Notes: generated by a model from the sequence alone, not told the origin. 47,715 nt of DNA from Opitutia bacterium UBA957 (GCA_002293065.1 DBCN01000027.1:5391-53105); one strand, 5' to 3'. Counted from the first letter of the stretch, positions 1-8,388 are shown. Made by a program: numbers and translations.

Positions 1-540
1 CTGCTCAAGCACTTCAAGCTGAACATCGAGACCAACCACGCGACCCTCGCCGGCCACACCATGGAGCACGAGCTCGAGGTCGCCATCGGCGCCGACGCGC
101 TGGGCTCCATCGACGCCAACCGCGGCGACACGCTCCTCGGCTGGGATACCGACCAGTTCCCGACCGACCTCTACCTGACGACCAACATCATGCTGCGCGT
201 CCTCAAGATGGGCGGCTTCACCACGGGCGGCCTCAACTTCGACGCGAAGCGTCGTCGCGAGTCGCACGAACCGGTCGACCTCTTCCACGCCCACATCGGC
301 GGCATGGACGCCTTCGCCCGCGGCCTCAAGATCGCCCATGCGATCGTCAAGGACGGCAAGATGGACCAGTTCGTCGCGAAGCGTTACGCCTCGTGGGACG
401 CTGGCATCGGCAAGAAGATCGAGTCCGGCAAGGTCACCCTCGCCCAGCTCGACGCTTACGCCCAAGGGATCCAGGCCCCGCGCCTCGCTTCCGGCCGCCA
501 AGAGCTGCTCGAGAACCTCATCAACGAGTACATCCGCTAA
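1..540 (+). CDS. xylA: Xylose isomerase, C-terminal part (5' end off window)
   Basis: The reading frame is open from base 1, so the gene is cut by the left edge; about 179 C-terminal residues are visible. The enzyme converts D-xylose to D-xylulose in the cytoplasm. The stretch LNIETNHATLAGHT followed by MEHELEVA, and later GGLNFDAKRRRES and DLFHAHIGGMDAFARGL, are hallmark segments of xylose isomerase, including the metal-ligand region near the N-E-A/T-N-H-A motif. The gene ends six bases before xylB, which uses the product as substrate, so the two are almost surely co-transcribed. Codons are strongly biased to C or G in the third position, as in other highly expressed genes here. Identification is firm; the true start cannot be seen. 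Confidence 0.95.
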   Translation: MLKHFKLNIETNHATLAGHTMEHELEVAIGADALGSIDANRGDTLLGWDTDQFPTDLYLTTNIMLRVLKMGGFTTGGLNFDAKRRRESHEPVDLFHAHIGGMDAFARGLKIAHAIVKDGKMDQFVAKRYASWDAGIGKKIESGKVTLAQLDAYAQGIQAPRLASGRQELLENLINEYIR

Positions 541-546
541 GCCCTC

Positions 547-2076
547 ATGGCGATCGTCCTCGGTCTGGACTTGTCCACGCAGAGCGCCACGGCGCTCGTG
601 CTCGACACGCAAGTCGGTAAGACCTTGGCCCGCGCCCGCGCGGGTTTTGGTCCCGACTTCCCGGGCCGGGGGCATCCCGAAGGTTTCCTGCCCGGCGGGC
701 AGGGTGGGGTCGTCCACGCGGATCCTTTGCTGTGGCTGGACGGTCTCGAGCTCGCGCTCGAGCGTCTGGCCAAGCTGACGGACCTGTCGAAGGTCGACGC
801 CGTTTCGGTGTCGGGGCAGCAGCACGGCAGCGTCTACCTCGCCGAGGGTTACACCGCCGCGTTGGCGGATGGCGACCGCGCCACGACGTTGGCCGCCAAG
901 TTCAAGTCGGTGCTCGCTCGCGCGACCTCGCCGATCTGGATGGATTCTTCGACGAACGCGGAGTGCGCTGAAATCGCGGCCACCTTGGGGGGCGATCAAG
1001 CGGTCTGCGACCTGACCGGCAGCGTGGCGACGCCGCGCTTCACGGGTCCGCAGATCCGGCGTTTCTATAAGTCTGACCCGGCGGGTTGGGCCCGTACGCG
1101 CCGGATCCACTTGGTTTCTTCGTTCTTCGCCTCGGTCTTGGCCGGCAAGGATGCCGCGATCGATACGGGTGATGGCGCTGGCATGAACCTCATGGACATC
1201 CGCCAGGGCGATTGGTCGCCCGCTGCGCTGGCCGCCACCGCCCCCGGCCTCGCCGAAAAACTGCCGCCGGTCCGTCCAGGTGCCACGGTGGCTGGACCCA
1301 TCTCTGCGTACTTCGTTAACCGCTACGGCTTCGCACCGCAGTGCCAAGTCGTCATCGGTACGGGTGACAACCCTTCCAGCCTCGTCGGCATGGGCGCTTC
1401 CAAGCCCGGCAAGGTCGTCATCAGCCTCGGCACGAGCGACACGCTCTTCGCGGCCATCGAAGGCATCCGTACCGACGGCGCTGGTCTTGGCCATGCTTTC
1501 GGCAACCCGCAAGGCGGCAGCATGAGCCTGATTTGCGTCCGCAACGGTTCGCTCGCGCGCGAAGCGATTCGGCGCGAATGCGGCTTGGCTGACTGGGCGG
1601 CTTTCTCGGCCGCCGTCGACGCCGCTCCCGCCGCGCGGGCCGCGCTCCTGCCGATGGAGGAGACGGAAATCACGCCACGTCGCGCCGCGGGTCGTATCGC
1701 TCTGGGTGCCCCGGCCACGCAGGCTACGTTGCCGCGCGCCGCGGTCGAAGGCCAAGCCTTGAGCCTCCGTTTGCATAGTCGCTGGGTGGGGACTCCGACG
1801 ACGCACCTCCTCTTGACCGGTGGGGCGTCCGAGAACCCATCCGTCGCCAAGATTTTCGCCGATGTCTTTGGGGCTCCGGTGCTCCGCTTGGCCGTCTCGG
1901 ACTCCGCGGCCCTGGGTGCGGCCTTACGGGCGGCCCATGCGGCCTGCGGTGCGAAAATGGCTGATTTAGAGGCCGTTTTCTGCGCACCCGCACCTGGTCA
2001 GGTCTCGCCTGACGCCAGCCTGCGCGGGGCTTACGATGCCCTCGAGGCCGAGCTCGCGAAGGCCTTGGCCCAGTAA
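547..2076 (+). CDS. xylB: Xylulokinase
   Basis: Phosphorylates D-xylulose with ATP to D-xylulose 5-phosphate, which enters the pentose phosphate pathway. The 509-residue protein has the FGGY-kinase N-terminus (LGLDLSTQSATALVLD, phosphate-binding), the conserved SGQQHGSVYL segment that marks xylulokinases, GDGAGMNLMDI, and the C-terminal ATP-binding glycine-rich part (ISLGTSDTLFAA, LLTGGASENP). Length matches the family. The ATG at 547 lies six bases after the xylA stop and is preceded by TAAGCCCTC, without a Shine-Dalgarno sequence. The start and the family are well supported. An 83-base gap separates it from the next gene. Confidence 0.95.
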   Translation: MAIVLGLDLSTQSATALVLDTQVGKTLARARAGFGPDFPGRGHPEGFLPGGQGGVVHADPLLWLDGLELALERLAKLTDLSKVDAVSVSGQQHGSVYLAEGYTAALADGDRATTLAAKFKSVLARATSPIWMDSSTNAECAEIAATLGGDQAVCDLTGSVATPRFTGPQIRRFYKSDPAGWARTRRIHLVSSFFASVLAGKDAAIDTGDGAGMNLMDIRQGDWSPAALAATAPGLAEKLPPVRPGATVAGPISAYFVNRYGFAPQCQVVIGTGDNPSSLVGMGASKPGKVVISLGTSDTLFAAIEGIRTDGAGLGHAFGNPQGGSMSLICVRNGSLAREAIRRECGLADWAAFSAAVDAAPAARAALLPMEETEITPRRAAGRIALGAPATQATLPRAAVEGQALSLRLHSRWVGTPTTHLLLTGGASENPSVAKIFADVFGAPVLRLAVSDSAALGAALRAAHAACGAKMADLEAVFCAPAPGQVSPDASLRGAYDALEAELAKALAQ

Positions 2077-2159
2077 GCGGTTTCGAGCGGTTTCCTGCAT
2101 TGCCCGCTTGAACAAAGCGGAGGGATTGGCTGACTCATAGGTCCCCAATCCCTCCTGCC

Positions 2160-3227
2160 ATGTCCCAACGCCCCGTTACTCTCTTCACCGGCCAGTGGGC
2201 CGACCTCCCGATCGCCGAACTCCTCCCCAAGGTCAAAGCCATGGGCTACGAAGGCGTGGAACTCGCCTGCTGGGGCGACCACTTCGACGTCACCCGCGCC
2301 GTGAAGGAAAAGGGTTACATCGAATCCGTCTGGGCGCTGCTCGCCGAGCACGACCTCGGTTGCTGGGCGATCTCCTCGCACCTCGTCGGTCAGGCCACCT
2401 GCGACAACATCGACGAACGCCACAAGTCCATCCTCCCCGCGCATGTGTGGGGTGATGGTAAGCCCGAAGGCGTCCGCCAGCGCGCCGCCAAGGAAATGGC
2501 GCTGACCGCCGAAGCCGCCCGCAAGTTCTTCAACGCCGGCAAGGCGTACATGGCCAAGAAGCCGAAGGGTTCCGGCAAGGTCGTCGTCAACGGCTTCACG
2601 GGTTCCTCGATCTGGCACGCGCTGTACGCCTTCCCGCCGACCAACCAGGCGTTCCTGCAGAAAGGTTATGATGACTTCGCCAAGCGCTGGCAGCCCATCC
2701 TGGCGGCCTTCGAGAAGCACGACGTCTTCTTCGCCCTCGAAGTGCACCCGACCGAAATCGCCTTCGACATCGCTTCGGCCCAGCGCGCCCTTGAGGCCGT
2801 CGGCCACCACAAGCGCTTCGGTTTCAACTACGACCCCAGCCACCTCGGCTATCAGGGCGTCGACTACGTGAAGTTCATCCGCACCTTCGGTAAGCAGATC
2901 CACCACGCCCACATGAAGGACGTCTGGTGGGGTCACGGTGACGGCACCGTCGGCGTGTTCGGTGGTCACACCGATTTCTGCGACGCCCGTCGCGCCTGGG
3001 ACTTCCGCTCCGTCGGCCGCGGCGACATCCGCTTCGAGGACGTCATCGTCGCCCTCAACGACGTCGGCTACGCCGGCCCGCTTTCCGTCGAGTGGGAAGA
3101 TGGCCGCATGGATCGTTTCCATGGCGCCACCGAATCCTGCGCCTTCGTCAAGAAGCTGGCGTTCCCGACCAACAAGGTCGCGTTCGATGCCGCCTTCGAC
3201 AAGGCCAAGCAGAAGGCCAAGAAGTAA
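2160..3227 (+). CDS. Sugar isomerase/epimerase-like TIM-barrel protein
   Basis: A 355-residue cytoplasmic protein of the AP-endonuclease-2/xylose-isomerase-like TIM-barrel superfamily. Candidate metal ligands appear in the expected order on successive strands: Glu in FALEVHPTEIAFD, Asp in FNYDPSHLGYQGVD, His in HHAHMKD and Glu in LSVEWED. The N-terminus (MGYEGVELACWGDHFDV) resembles sugar epimerase/isomerase relatives, but the exact substrate cannot be read from the sequence. It starts with ATG after a pyrimidine-rich stretch (CCTCCTGCC) and is followed 24 bases later by a Gfo/Idh/MocA gene, a pairing common in pathways that oxidise and rearrange sugars or inositols. An alternative is a keto-sugar hydratase of the same fold. 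Confidence 0.85.
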   Translation: MSQRPVTLFTGQWADLPIAELLPKVKAMGYEGVELACWGDHFDVTRAVKEKGYIESVWALLAEHDLGCWAISSHLVGQATCDNIDERHKSILPAHVWGDGKPEGVRQRAAKEMALTAEAARKFFNAGKAYMAKKPKGSGKVVVNGFTGSSIWHALYAFPPTNQAFLQKGYDDFAKRWQPILAAFEKHDVFFALEVHPTEIAFDIASAQRALEAVGHHKRFGFNYDPSHLGYQGVDYVKFIRTFGKQIHHAHMKDVWWGHGDGTVGVFGGHTDFCDARRAWDFRSVGRGDIRFEDVIVALNDVGYAGPLSVEWEDGRMDRFHGATESCAFVKKLAFPTNKVAFDAAFDKAKQKAKK

Positions 3228-3251
3228 CCGCAACTCCCGCACCGTACCTTT

Positions 3252-4334
3252 ATGGCAATCAAAGTAGGCATCATCGGGGCAGGCGGCATGCTCCAGTACC
3301 ACGCCGCCGGCTTCAAGCAGGCCGGCGCTGAAATCGTCGCGATCGCGGACGCCGCTCCGGGTGCGGCCCGTAAGGCCGCTGACAAGTGGGGTGCAAAGCA
3401 CGCCTACGAGTCCGTCGACGCCATGCTCGCCGAATGCAAGGAGCTCGACGCCGTCAGCATCATCGTCCCAAACAAGTTCCACGCGTCCCTCGCGATCCAG
3501 TGCCTCCACGCCGGCAAGCACGTCTTCTGTGAAAAGCCCCCGGCCCTCAGCGCCGCGGAAGTCAACGGCATCATCGCCGCGTCCCAGAAGTCGGGCAAGA
3601 AGGTGATGTTCAACTTCAACAACCGCGCGCGCCCCGAGTCGCAGGCGATGATGAAGTACGTCGCCGCGGGCCAGGTCGGGAAGATCAACTCCGCGCAAGC
3701 GAAGTGGATCCGCCGCACCGGCATCCCGGGCTTCGGCGGTTGGTTCACGACCAAGGAACTCTCGGGCGGCGGTCCGCTCATCGACCTCCTGCACATGGTC
3801 GACCTCGCCATGTACTTCATGGGCTACCCGGAGCCCGCGCATGTGCTCGGCCAGACCTTCAACGATTTCATCGAAGACAAGTCTTTCAAGGGCCCGTGGG
3901 GCATCCCCGACCGCGTGGGCGGAGTGACGGACGTCGAGAACGCCGCGCATGGCTTCGTGATGTTCAAGACCGGCCAAGTCCTCACGCTCCAGGTTTCCTG
4001 GGCGGAGATGGTCAAGCGCGAGGAGGTCTCGGTCGTCTTCCAGGGCACCAAGGCTGGCGGTAAGGTCGAGCGCCTCTTCGGCATCGACGGTCTCGATAAT
4101 ACCGCAATCGACACCTGCGAACTCTACGTGCAGGAGAACGGCCACAGCGTGAACCGCTCCATCGTCACCCCGGCGTGCGAGGACATGGGTCGTATCGCCA
4201 GCGCCGCCAACTTCATCGAGGCGATCGAAGGCAAGGCCGCCCCGCTCAATACGCCGGAGCAGGCCCTCCGCCTCATGCAGGTCATCGATGCGATCTACGC
4301 CTCGGCGAAGACCGGCAAGCCCGTTTCCATCTAA
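3252..4334 (+). CDS. Gfo/Idh/MocA family oxidoreductase (first copy)
   Basis: A 360-residue NAD(P)-dependent oxidoreductase. The N-terminus has the dinucleotide-binding fold (IKVGIIGAGGMLQYHAAGF, G-x-G-x-x-G), followed by the family EKP motif in HVFCEKPPALSAAE, where the Lys is usually catalytic, and GGGPLIDLLHMVDLAMYFMG containing the Asp and His of the C-terminal substrate domain. It lies in a run with a TIM-barrel isomerase upstream (24-base gap) and a paralogue five bases downstream, so all three probably form one operon with the xyl genes or directly follow them. The substrate is unknown; sugar, inositol and aminosugar dehydrogenases all share this fold. The start is the only reasonable ATG, preceded by GTACCTTT. 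Confidence 0.88.
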   Translation: MAIKVGIIGAGGMLQYHAAGFKQAGAEIVAIADAAPGAARKAADKWGAKHAYESVDAMLAECKELDAVSIIVPNKFHASLAIQCLHAGKHVFCEKPPALSAAEVNGIIAASQKSGKKVMFNFNNRARPESQAMMKYVAAGQVGKINSAQAKWIRRTGIPGFGGWFTTKELSGGGPLIDLLHMVDLAMYFMGYPEPAHVLGQTFNDFIEDKSFKGPWGIPDRVGGVTDVENAAHGFVMFKTGQVLTLQVSWAEMVKREEVSVVFQGTKAGGKVERLFGIDGLDNTAIDTCELYVQENGHSVNRSIVTPACEDMGRIASAANFIEAIEGKAAPLNTPEQALRLMQVIDAIYASAKTGKPVSI

Positions 4335-4339
4335 CTCCT

Positions 4340-5503
4340 ATGGCTACCAAGAACCGTAAACTTCGCATGGGCATGGTCGGTGGCGGCCGTGGCGCCTTCA
4401 TCGGCGGCGTGCACCGCATGGCCGCGGCCCTCGACGGCCAGATCGAGCTCGTCGCCGGCGCGTTTTCCTCGGACCCCGAGAAGTCCCGCCTCTCCGGCGA
4501 GGATTTCTTCCTCGACGCGGCACGCGTCTACGCCTCCTACCAGGAGATGGCGAAGGCCGAGGCCAAGCGTCCGGACCGCATCGACTTCGTCACCATCGTC
4601 GCGCGCAATGACATGCACTACCCGGTGGCCAAGGCCTTCCTCGAAGCCGGCATCCACGTCGTCTGCGAGAAACCGCTCGCCTACTCACTCGCCGAAGCCA
4701 AGCAGCTGCGCACGCTCGCCAAGAAGAGCGGCCTCATCTTCGCCCTGACCCACAACTACACCGGTTACCCGATGGTGAAGGAAGCCCGTGCGATGGTCCG
4801 CGCCGGCAAGCTCGGCAAGATCAACAAGGTCGTCGTCGAGTACCCGCAGGGGTACGCGATCACCGCGCTGAAGTCCAAGCAGGACACCAAGATCTCCAAC
4901 TGGCGCATGGACCCGACGCTCTCGGGCCTCTCCAATTGCGTCGGCGACATCGGTACGCACGCCGAGAACCTGGCCCAGTACATCACGGGCCTCGAGCTCG
5001 CCGAAGTCGCCGCCGACCTCAGCACCTACATCCCCGGCCGTCCGCTCGACGACGACGCCAACATGCTGCTCCGCTACAAGGGCGGCGCGAAGGGCATCCT
5101 GCATTCCTCGCAGATCTCCACGGGCGACGAGAACAACCTCAACATCCGCGTCTATGGCACGCTGGCTTCGCTGGAATGGCATCAGGAGCATCCGAACGAA
5201 CTCACCGTGAAGTTCGCCGAGGCTCCCCGCCAGGTTTGGCGCCGCGGCAACTCCTACAACGGCCCGGAGGCCAAGAAGTACACGCGCACCCCGTTTGGCC
5301 ACCCAGAAGCCTTCATCGAAGCCTTCGCGAACATCTACCGTTCCGTCACGGAAGCCGTGCGGGACCGACTTGCCGGCCGCAAGGCCCCGAAGGCTGGTTA
5401 CGACTTCCCGACGATCGACGATGGCGTCACCGGCATGGCCTTCGTGGCCGCGGCGGTGAAGTCCTCGAAGGCGAACGCCCGCTGGACCAAGCTCGACGCC
5501 TAA
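4340..5503 (+). CDS. Gfo/Idh/MocA family oxidoreductase (second copy)
   Basis: A 387-residue paralogue of the preceding gene. The frame is open further upstream, but the ATG at 4340 is chosen because it sits five bases after the previous stop, follows CTAACTCCT and gives MATKNRKLRMGMVGGGRGAFIGGVHR, a normal nucleotide-binding N-terminus. The EKP motif is present (HVVCEKPLAYSLAEAKQL) and SNCVGDIGTHAENLAQYITG matches the Gxxx-D-x-G-x-H region used by larger family members. In related catabolic loci two such enzymes often act in sequence or as an oxidising and a reducing partner, but that is inference. A strong hairpin terminator follows at 5525, closing the cluster. Confidence 0.88.
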   Translation: MATKNRKLRMGMVGGGRGAFIGGVHRMAAALDGQIELVAGAFSSDPEKSRLSGEDFFLDAARVYASYQEMAKAEAKRPDRIDFVTIVARNDMHYPVAKAFLEAGIHVVCEKPLAYSLAEAKQLRTLAKKSGLIFALTHNYTGYPMVKEARAMVRAGKLGKINKVVVEYPQGYAITALKSKQDTKISNWRMDPTLSGLSNCVGDIGTHAENLAQYITGLELAEVAADLSTYIPGRPLDDDANMLLRYKGGAKGILHSSQISTGDENNLNIRVYGTLASLEWHQEHPNELTVKFAEAPRQVWRRGNSYNGPEAKKYTRTPFGHPEAFIEAFANIYRSVTEAVRDRLAGRKAPKAGYDFPTIDDGVTGMAFVAAAVKSSKANARWTKLDA

Positions 5504-5524
5504 GCGTCTATTCAGTCGTTGACG

Positions 5525-5551
5525 CAGGCCCCGGTTTCCGGGGCCTGTTTT
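5525..5551 (+). terminator. Rho-independent terminator of the sugar catabolic run
   Basis: A perfect 10-bp stem, CAGGCCCCGG and its complement around a TTT loop (5525-5547), is followed by TTTT. It lies between the last oxidoreductase gene and the convergent tspO stop at 5550, and has no matching run for the opposite strand. Confidence 0.85.
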
Positions 5552-6035
5552 ATTGATTGAGGCTCGCGATGGCCGAGTTCAGCGCGGTCGCGAAGAGCAC
5601 CCACGCGAGGTGCGGGAACTGCAAGGCCGCCGCGAGGCGGTCTTGGCGCCAGAGGTACCGGATGAGCAGGGCGAGGGCGCCGACGTAGAAGTAGATGATC
5701 CAGAGCGCGAGGTCGGGGCGGTGCAGCGCGAAGAAGACGGGCGACCACGCGGCGTTGAGCAGGAGCATCAGGAAGAAGGCGACTTTCGTTTTTAGCGCAT
5801 CGGCATGGGTGGAGCGCCAGACCCGCCAGAGGGAGACCGCCATGAGGACGTAGAGGGTCGTCCAGACGGGACCGAAGATCCAGTTGGGTGGGTTGAAGGC
5901 CGGCTTCTGGAGCTGGGCGTACCACCCGGGAATCTGCGGTACCGTCGCCAGCGAGCCGAGGGCGCCGAGGCCGAGGGTTAAGCCGAGGAGGACGACCAGT
6001 GTGATGACCGAACCGCGCGAGGCAGGGGTTTCCAT
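5550..6035 (-). CDS. tspO: TspO/MBR family membrane protein
   Basis: A 161-residue integral membrane protein with five predicted hydrophobic segments, the family's usual size. Diagnostic segments are WYAQLQKPAFNPPNWIFGP followed by VWTTLYVLMAVSLW, then LLNAAWSPVFFALHRPDLAL. TspO proteins bind tetrapyrroles and cholesterol-like ligands; in bacteria they are linked to porphyrin handling, stress and light response, and the exact role here is unknown. It reads leftward, divergent from dapL with a 96-base gap, and is not obviously part of an operon. The ATG at 6035 is preceded on its own strand by CCTTAAGCC, in line with the pyrimidine-rich start contexts of this genome. Confidence 0.92.
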   Translation of the reverse strand: METPASRGSVITLVVLLGLTLGLGALGSLATVPQIPGWYAQLQKPAFNPPNWIFGPVWTTLYVLMAVSLWRVWRSTHADALKTKVAFFLMLLLNAAWSPVFFALHRPDLALWIIYFYVGALALLIRYLWRQDRLAAALQFPHLAWVLFATALNSAIASLNQ

Positions 6036-6131
6036 GGCTTAAGGCTGGCCGTGGGCGTGGCTGGCGCAAGGCAACGGTGATGACCGCTTGCCATCGGCCC
6101 TTTTGTCCCTCTTTTTCGAGGTCTCCTCGCC

Positions 6132-7376
6132 ATGTCCGACCCCTATATCCAGCAGCTCTTCGCCGAACGCATCGGCGGCGTCAATTACGGCAAGTCCACC
6201 GCCATCTATAAGTTCGAGAAGATCAAGCGCGCCAAGGCCGCCGCCAAGAAGGCCAAGCCCGACGTCGCCCTGATCGACCTCGGCGTCGGCGAGCCGGACG
6301 AGATGGCTTTCCCGCAGGTCGTCAAGGCCCTGCAGACCGAAGCCGCCAAGCCCGAGAACCGCGGCTACGCCGACAACGGCGGCGCGGACTTCAAGCAGGC
6401 CGCGGCCCGCTACATGCAGAACCTCTTCGGCGTGACCGTCGATCCCGACACCGAAGTCCTGCACTCCATCGGCTCCAAGGCGGCGCTGTCGATCATGCCG
6501 GCGTGCTTCATCAATCCCGGTGACTACGTCCTCATGACCGTCCCCGGTTACCCGGTCTTCGGCACGCACGCCAAGTACTACGGTGGCCTCGTCCACAACT
6601 TGAAGCTCACGGCCGAGAACAACTTCCTGCCGGACCTGAAGTCGATCCCCGCCGACGTCCTCGCCAAGGCCAAGGTGCTCGTCCTCAACTACCCGAACAA
6701 CCCGACGGGCGCCTGCGCCACCCGCAAGTTCTTCGAGGAAGTCGTCGCTTTCGCCAAGCAGCACAACCTCATCGTCATCCAGGACGCGGCTTACGGCTCG
6801 CTCCACTTCGGTGCCGAGCAGGTTTCGATCCTGCAGGTCCCGGGCGCGAAGGATGTCGCCGTCGAGCTGCACTCGCTGTCCAAGAGCCACAACATGACTG
6901 GCTGGCGCATCGGTTTCGTCGCGGGCAACGCCCTCATCGTGCGCGCCTACGGCGACGTGAAGGACAATTCCGACTCGGGCCAGTTCCTCGGCATTCAGAA
7001 GGCGGGCGTCGCCGGTCTCGATGACGCTTCCATCCCGAAGGCCATCGCCGCGAAGTATTCGCGCCGCATGGACAAGCTCGTCGGCGTCCTCGCCAAGCTC
7101 GGCTTCCAGGTGCGCAAGCCCGGCGCCGGTTTCTTCCTCTACATGCCGGCGCCGAAGTCGGCCACGGGTGCGACGGGTACGGTGAACTTCGATTCCGGCG
7201 AGTCCTTCTCGCAGTGGATGATCACCGAGCACCTCATCTCGACCGTGCCGTGGGACGACTGCGGTGCCTTCGTCCGCTTCTCCGTGACCTTCGTCTCGGA
7301 CAAGGGCGAGGCCGGTGAAGCCGAGGTTATCGCCGAGGTGGAACGCCGCCTTTCGGCTTGGAAATTCGCTTTCTAA
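6132..7376 (+). CDS. dapL: LL-diaminopimelate aminotransferase
   Basis: A 414-residue class I/II PLP aminotransferase. It would convert tetrahydrodipicolinate and glutamate directly to LL-diaminopimelate, a one-step bypass of the succinylase or acetylase routes to lysine and peptidoglycan. Visible features are LGVGEPDEMAFP near the N-terminus, the cofactor region LNYPNNPTGA, QDAAYGSLHF with the PLP-ring Asp, and HSLSKSHNMTGWRIGF, where Lys251 should form the Schiff base. SKS-x-NMTGWR is typical of DapL and related enzymes. The sequence could in principle be another subfamily I aminotransferase, so the substrate is known-family inference. It stands alone, with a terminator-like hairpin directly after the stop. 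Confidence 0.85.
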   Translation: MSDPYIQQLFAERIGGVNYGKSTAIYKFEKIKRAKAAAKKAKPDVALIDLGVGEPDEMAFPQVVKALQTEAAKPENRGYADNGGADFKQAAARYMQNLFGVTVDPDTEVLHSIGSKAALSIMPACFINPGDYVLMTVPGYPVFGTHAKYYGGLVHNLKLTAENNFLPDLKSIPADVLAKAKVLVLNYPNNPTGACATRKFFEEVVAFAKQHNLIVIQDAAYGSLHFGAEQVSILQVPGAKDVAVELHSLSKSHNMTGWRIGFVAGNALIVRAYGDVKDNSDSGQFLGIQKAGVAGLDDASIPKAIAAKYSRRMDKLVGVLAKLGFQVRKPGAGFFLYMPAPKSATGATGTVNFDSGESFSQWMITEHLISTVPWDDCGAFVRFSVTFVSDKGEAGEAEVIAEVERRLSAWKFAF

Positions 7377-7386
7377 GCCCGTTTTT

Positions 7387-7425
7387 GACCCCTTCCTTGT
7401 CGGATTGACAGGGGAGGGGGTCTTT
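7387..7425 (+). terminator. Terminator-like hairpin after dapL
   Basis: GACCCCTTCC (7387-7396) can pair with GGAGGGGGTC (7413-7422) with one G-T pair, and the inner TGTC/GACA extends the stem. Only TTT follows, so termination strength is uncertain. The 3' half contains TTGACA, the likely -35 box of the tRNA gene downstream. Confidence 0.5.
7405..7410 (+). promoter_or_regulatory. Probable -35 box for tRNA-Phe
   Basis: A consensus TTGACA lies 47 bases before the tRNA. No consensus -10 hexamer is evident at the usual 16-18 base spacing, so only the -35 element is claimed. Confidence 0.4.
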
Positions 7426-7451
7426 GGTCACCTTCAACCTCTAGTTAATTT

Positions 7452-7527
7452 GGCCTGATAGCTCAGTTGGTAGAGCAGACGCCTGAAGAGCGTCGTGTCG
7501 TTGGTTCGATTCCGACTCAGGCCACCA
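7452..7527 (+). tRNA. tRNA-Phe (GAA)
   Basis: A full cloverleaf folds by hand. The acceptor stem GGCCTGA pairs perfectly with TCAGGCC, the D-stem is GCTC/GAGC, the anticodon stem is GACGC/GCGTC around loop CTGAAGA (anticodon GAA), and the T-stem is GTTGG/CCGAC with loop TTCGATT. The CCA end is encoded (7525-7527). Confidence 0.97.
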
Positions 7528-7534
7528 CTTCAAA

Positions 7535-7565
7535 CCGGCCCGCTTGATTTCATCAGGCGGGCCGG
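7535..7565. terminator. Long hairpin between tRNA-Phe and the convergent unknown gene
   Basis: CCGGCCCGCTTGAT pairs with its near-complement ATCAGGCGGGCCGG around a TTC loop, 14 bp in total. Neither side has a strong T tract. It could serve the tRNA and the leftward gene ending at 7572 as a shared, weak or Rho-assisted terminator. Confidence 0.55.
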
Positions 7566-7571
7566 ACCATT

Positions 7572-8324
7572 TCAGCGGTTGAGCAGCAGGCGCATCAGCG
7601 AGAACCGCTCGCCGTGGTCGAGGGGTGGGGGCGGCGTCTCGTCTTTGCCGAACTCGACCAGCGTGATGACCTTCTCGTCTTCGCGGATCTTTTCCGCCTT
7701 GATCGTTTTTTCGGTCCATTTCGCCTGGACGACGCCGAAGGGCGTCGCGTCATCGCGCCAGACCGTGCCGCGGAGGATGATGGTCTGCTTCTTCACGAAC
7801 GGTGGGTCGATGATGGTGTAGGACTCCATCTTGAGCCGTCGGCACTGGAAGGTTTTCGTGCCGAGCGTCAGCGGTTCGGCGGCGGTGGTCTCGGGCTCAA
7901 GGGTATTGGTGGTTTTGTAGCCGGCCTTCTCGGCGATGGAGGCCACGTCTTCGGGGAGCATGTGCCAAGGCCCTTTGACGGGTTCGGAGAAGAGGATTTC
8001 CGCGGACGACTCCAGCAGCTTGTTCGCGCCTTCACGGCTGAGGTCTTTGGGGACGAGGAACCGGAGCGGCGCCTTGTGGCTGGAACCTAGCCACGACACC
8101 GGCTCGACGCTCAACCAAACGTGCGGCTTGTCCTTGACCATGCCTCCGTCGCGGATGGAAAGCTTGATGATGGACGGCTCGCCCGCGGGCTCCGGGGAAA
8201 CTTTCTTGATCTGATAGGTCGCCCAAGAACCGGGGGCGGGGAGTTTTTCCGCGAAAATATTCCACTGGGCCTGGGCACAAGCCGTGCTCCCAAGGAGGGC
8301 GAGGAAGGCGAGCAGGTTTCGCAT
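7572..8324 (-). CDS. Secreted protein of unknown function
   Basis: A 250-residue protein I do not recognise. The N-terminus MRNLLAFLALLGSTACAQAQ looks like a cleavable signal peptide: short basic start, hydrophobic core, AQAQ as a signal peptidase I site. The Cys at residue 16 is preceded by S-T-A, which is a poor lipobox, so lipoprotein anchoring is less likely. The mature part is hydrophilic and rich in beta-prone and Lys/Glu stretches (WATYQIKKVSPEPAGEPSI), without repeats or membrane segments. It is a monocistronic leftward gene whose 3' end faces tRNA-Phe and whose 5' end is divergent from the cimA leader. No catalytic motif is apparent. Confidence 0.75.
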   Translation of the reverse strand: MRNLLAFLALLGSTACAQAQWNIFAEKLPAPGSWATYQIKKVSPEPAGEPSIIKLSIRDGGMVKDKPHVWLSVEPVSWLGSSHKAPLRFLVPKDLSREGANKLLESSAEILFSEPVKGPWHMLPEDVASIAEKAGYKTTNTLEPETTAAEPLTLGTKTFQCRRLKMESYTIIDPPFVKKQTIILRGTVWRDDATPFGVVQAKWTEKTIKAEKIREDEKVITLVEFGKDETPPPPLDHGERFSLMRLLLNR

Positions 8325-8388
8325 TTCGGCTTTTTTGGCTAAAATGATGCTTTTGGCGAGCCGAGTCTGCGCCGCCTTGCCTTTGCCT

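Noticed and set aside
2031..4145. A 704-codon leftward open frame
   Set aside because: It lies antisense over two well-supported genes, has a low-complexity Asp/Glu/Val/Gly composition and no recognisable motif. Long antisense frames are expected in GC-rich genes with third-position C/G.
4175..4339. Upstream extension of the second Gfo/Idh/MocA frame
   Set aside because: It overlaps the end of the previous gene and adds Arg-rich shadow sequence; the ATG at 4340 gives a normal nucleotide-binding N-terminus.
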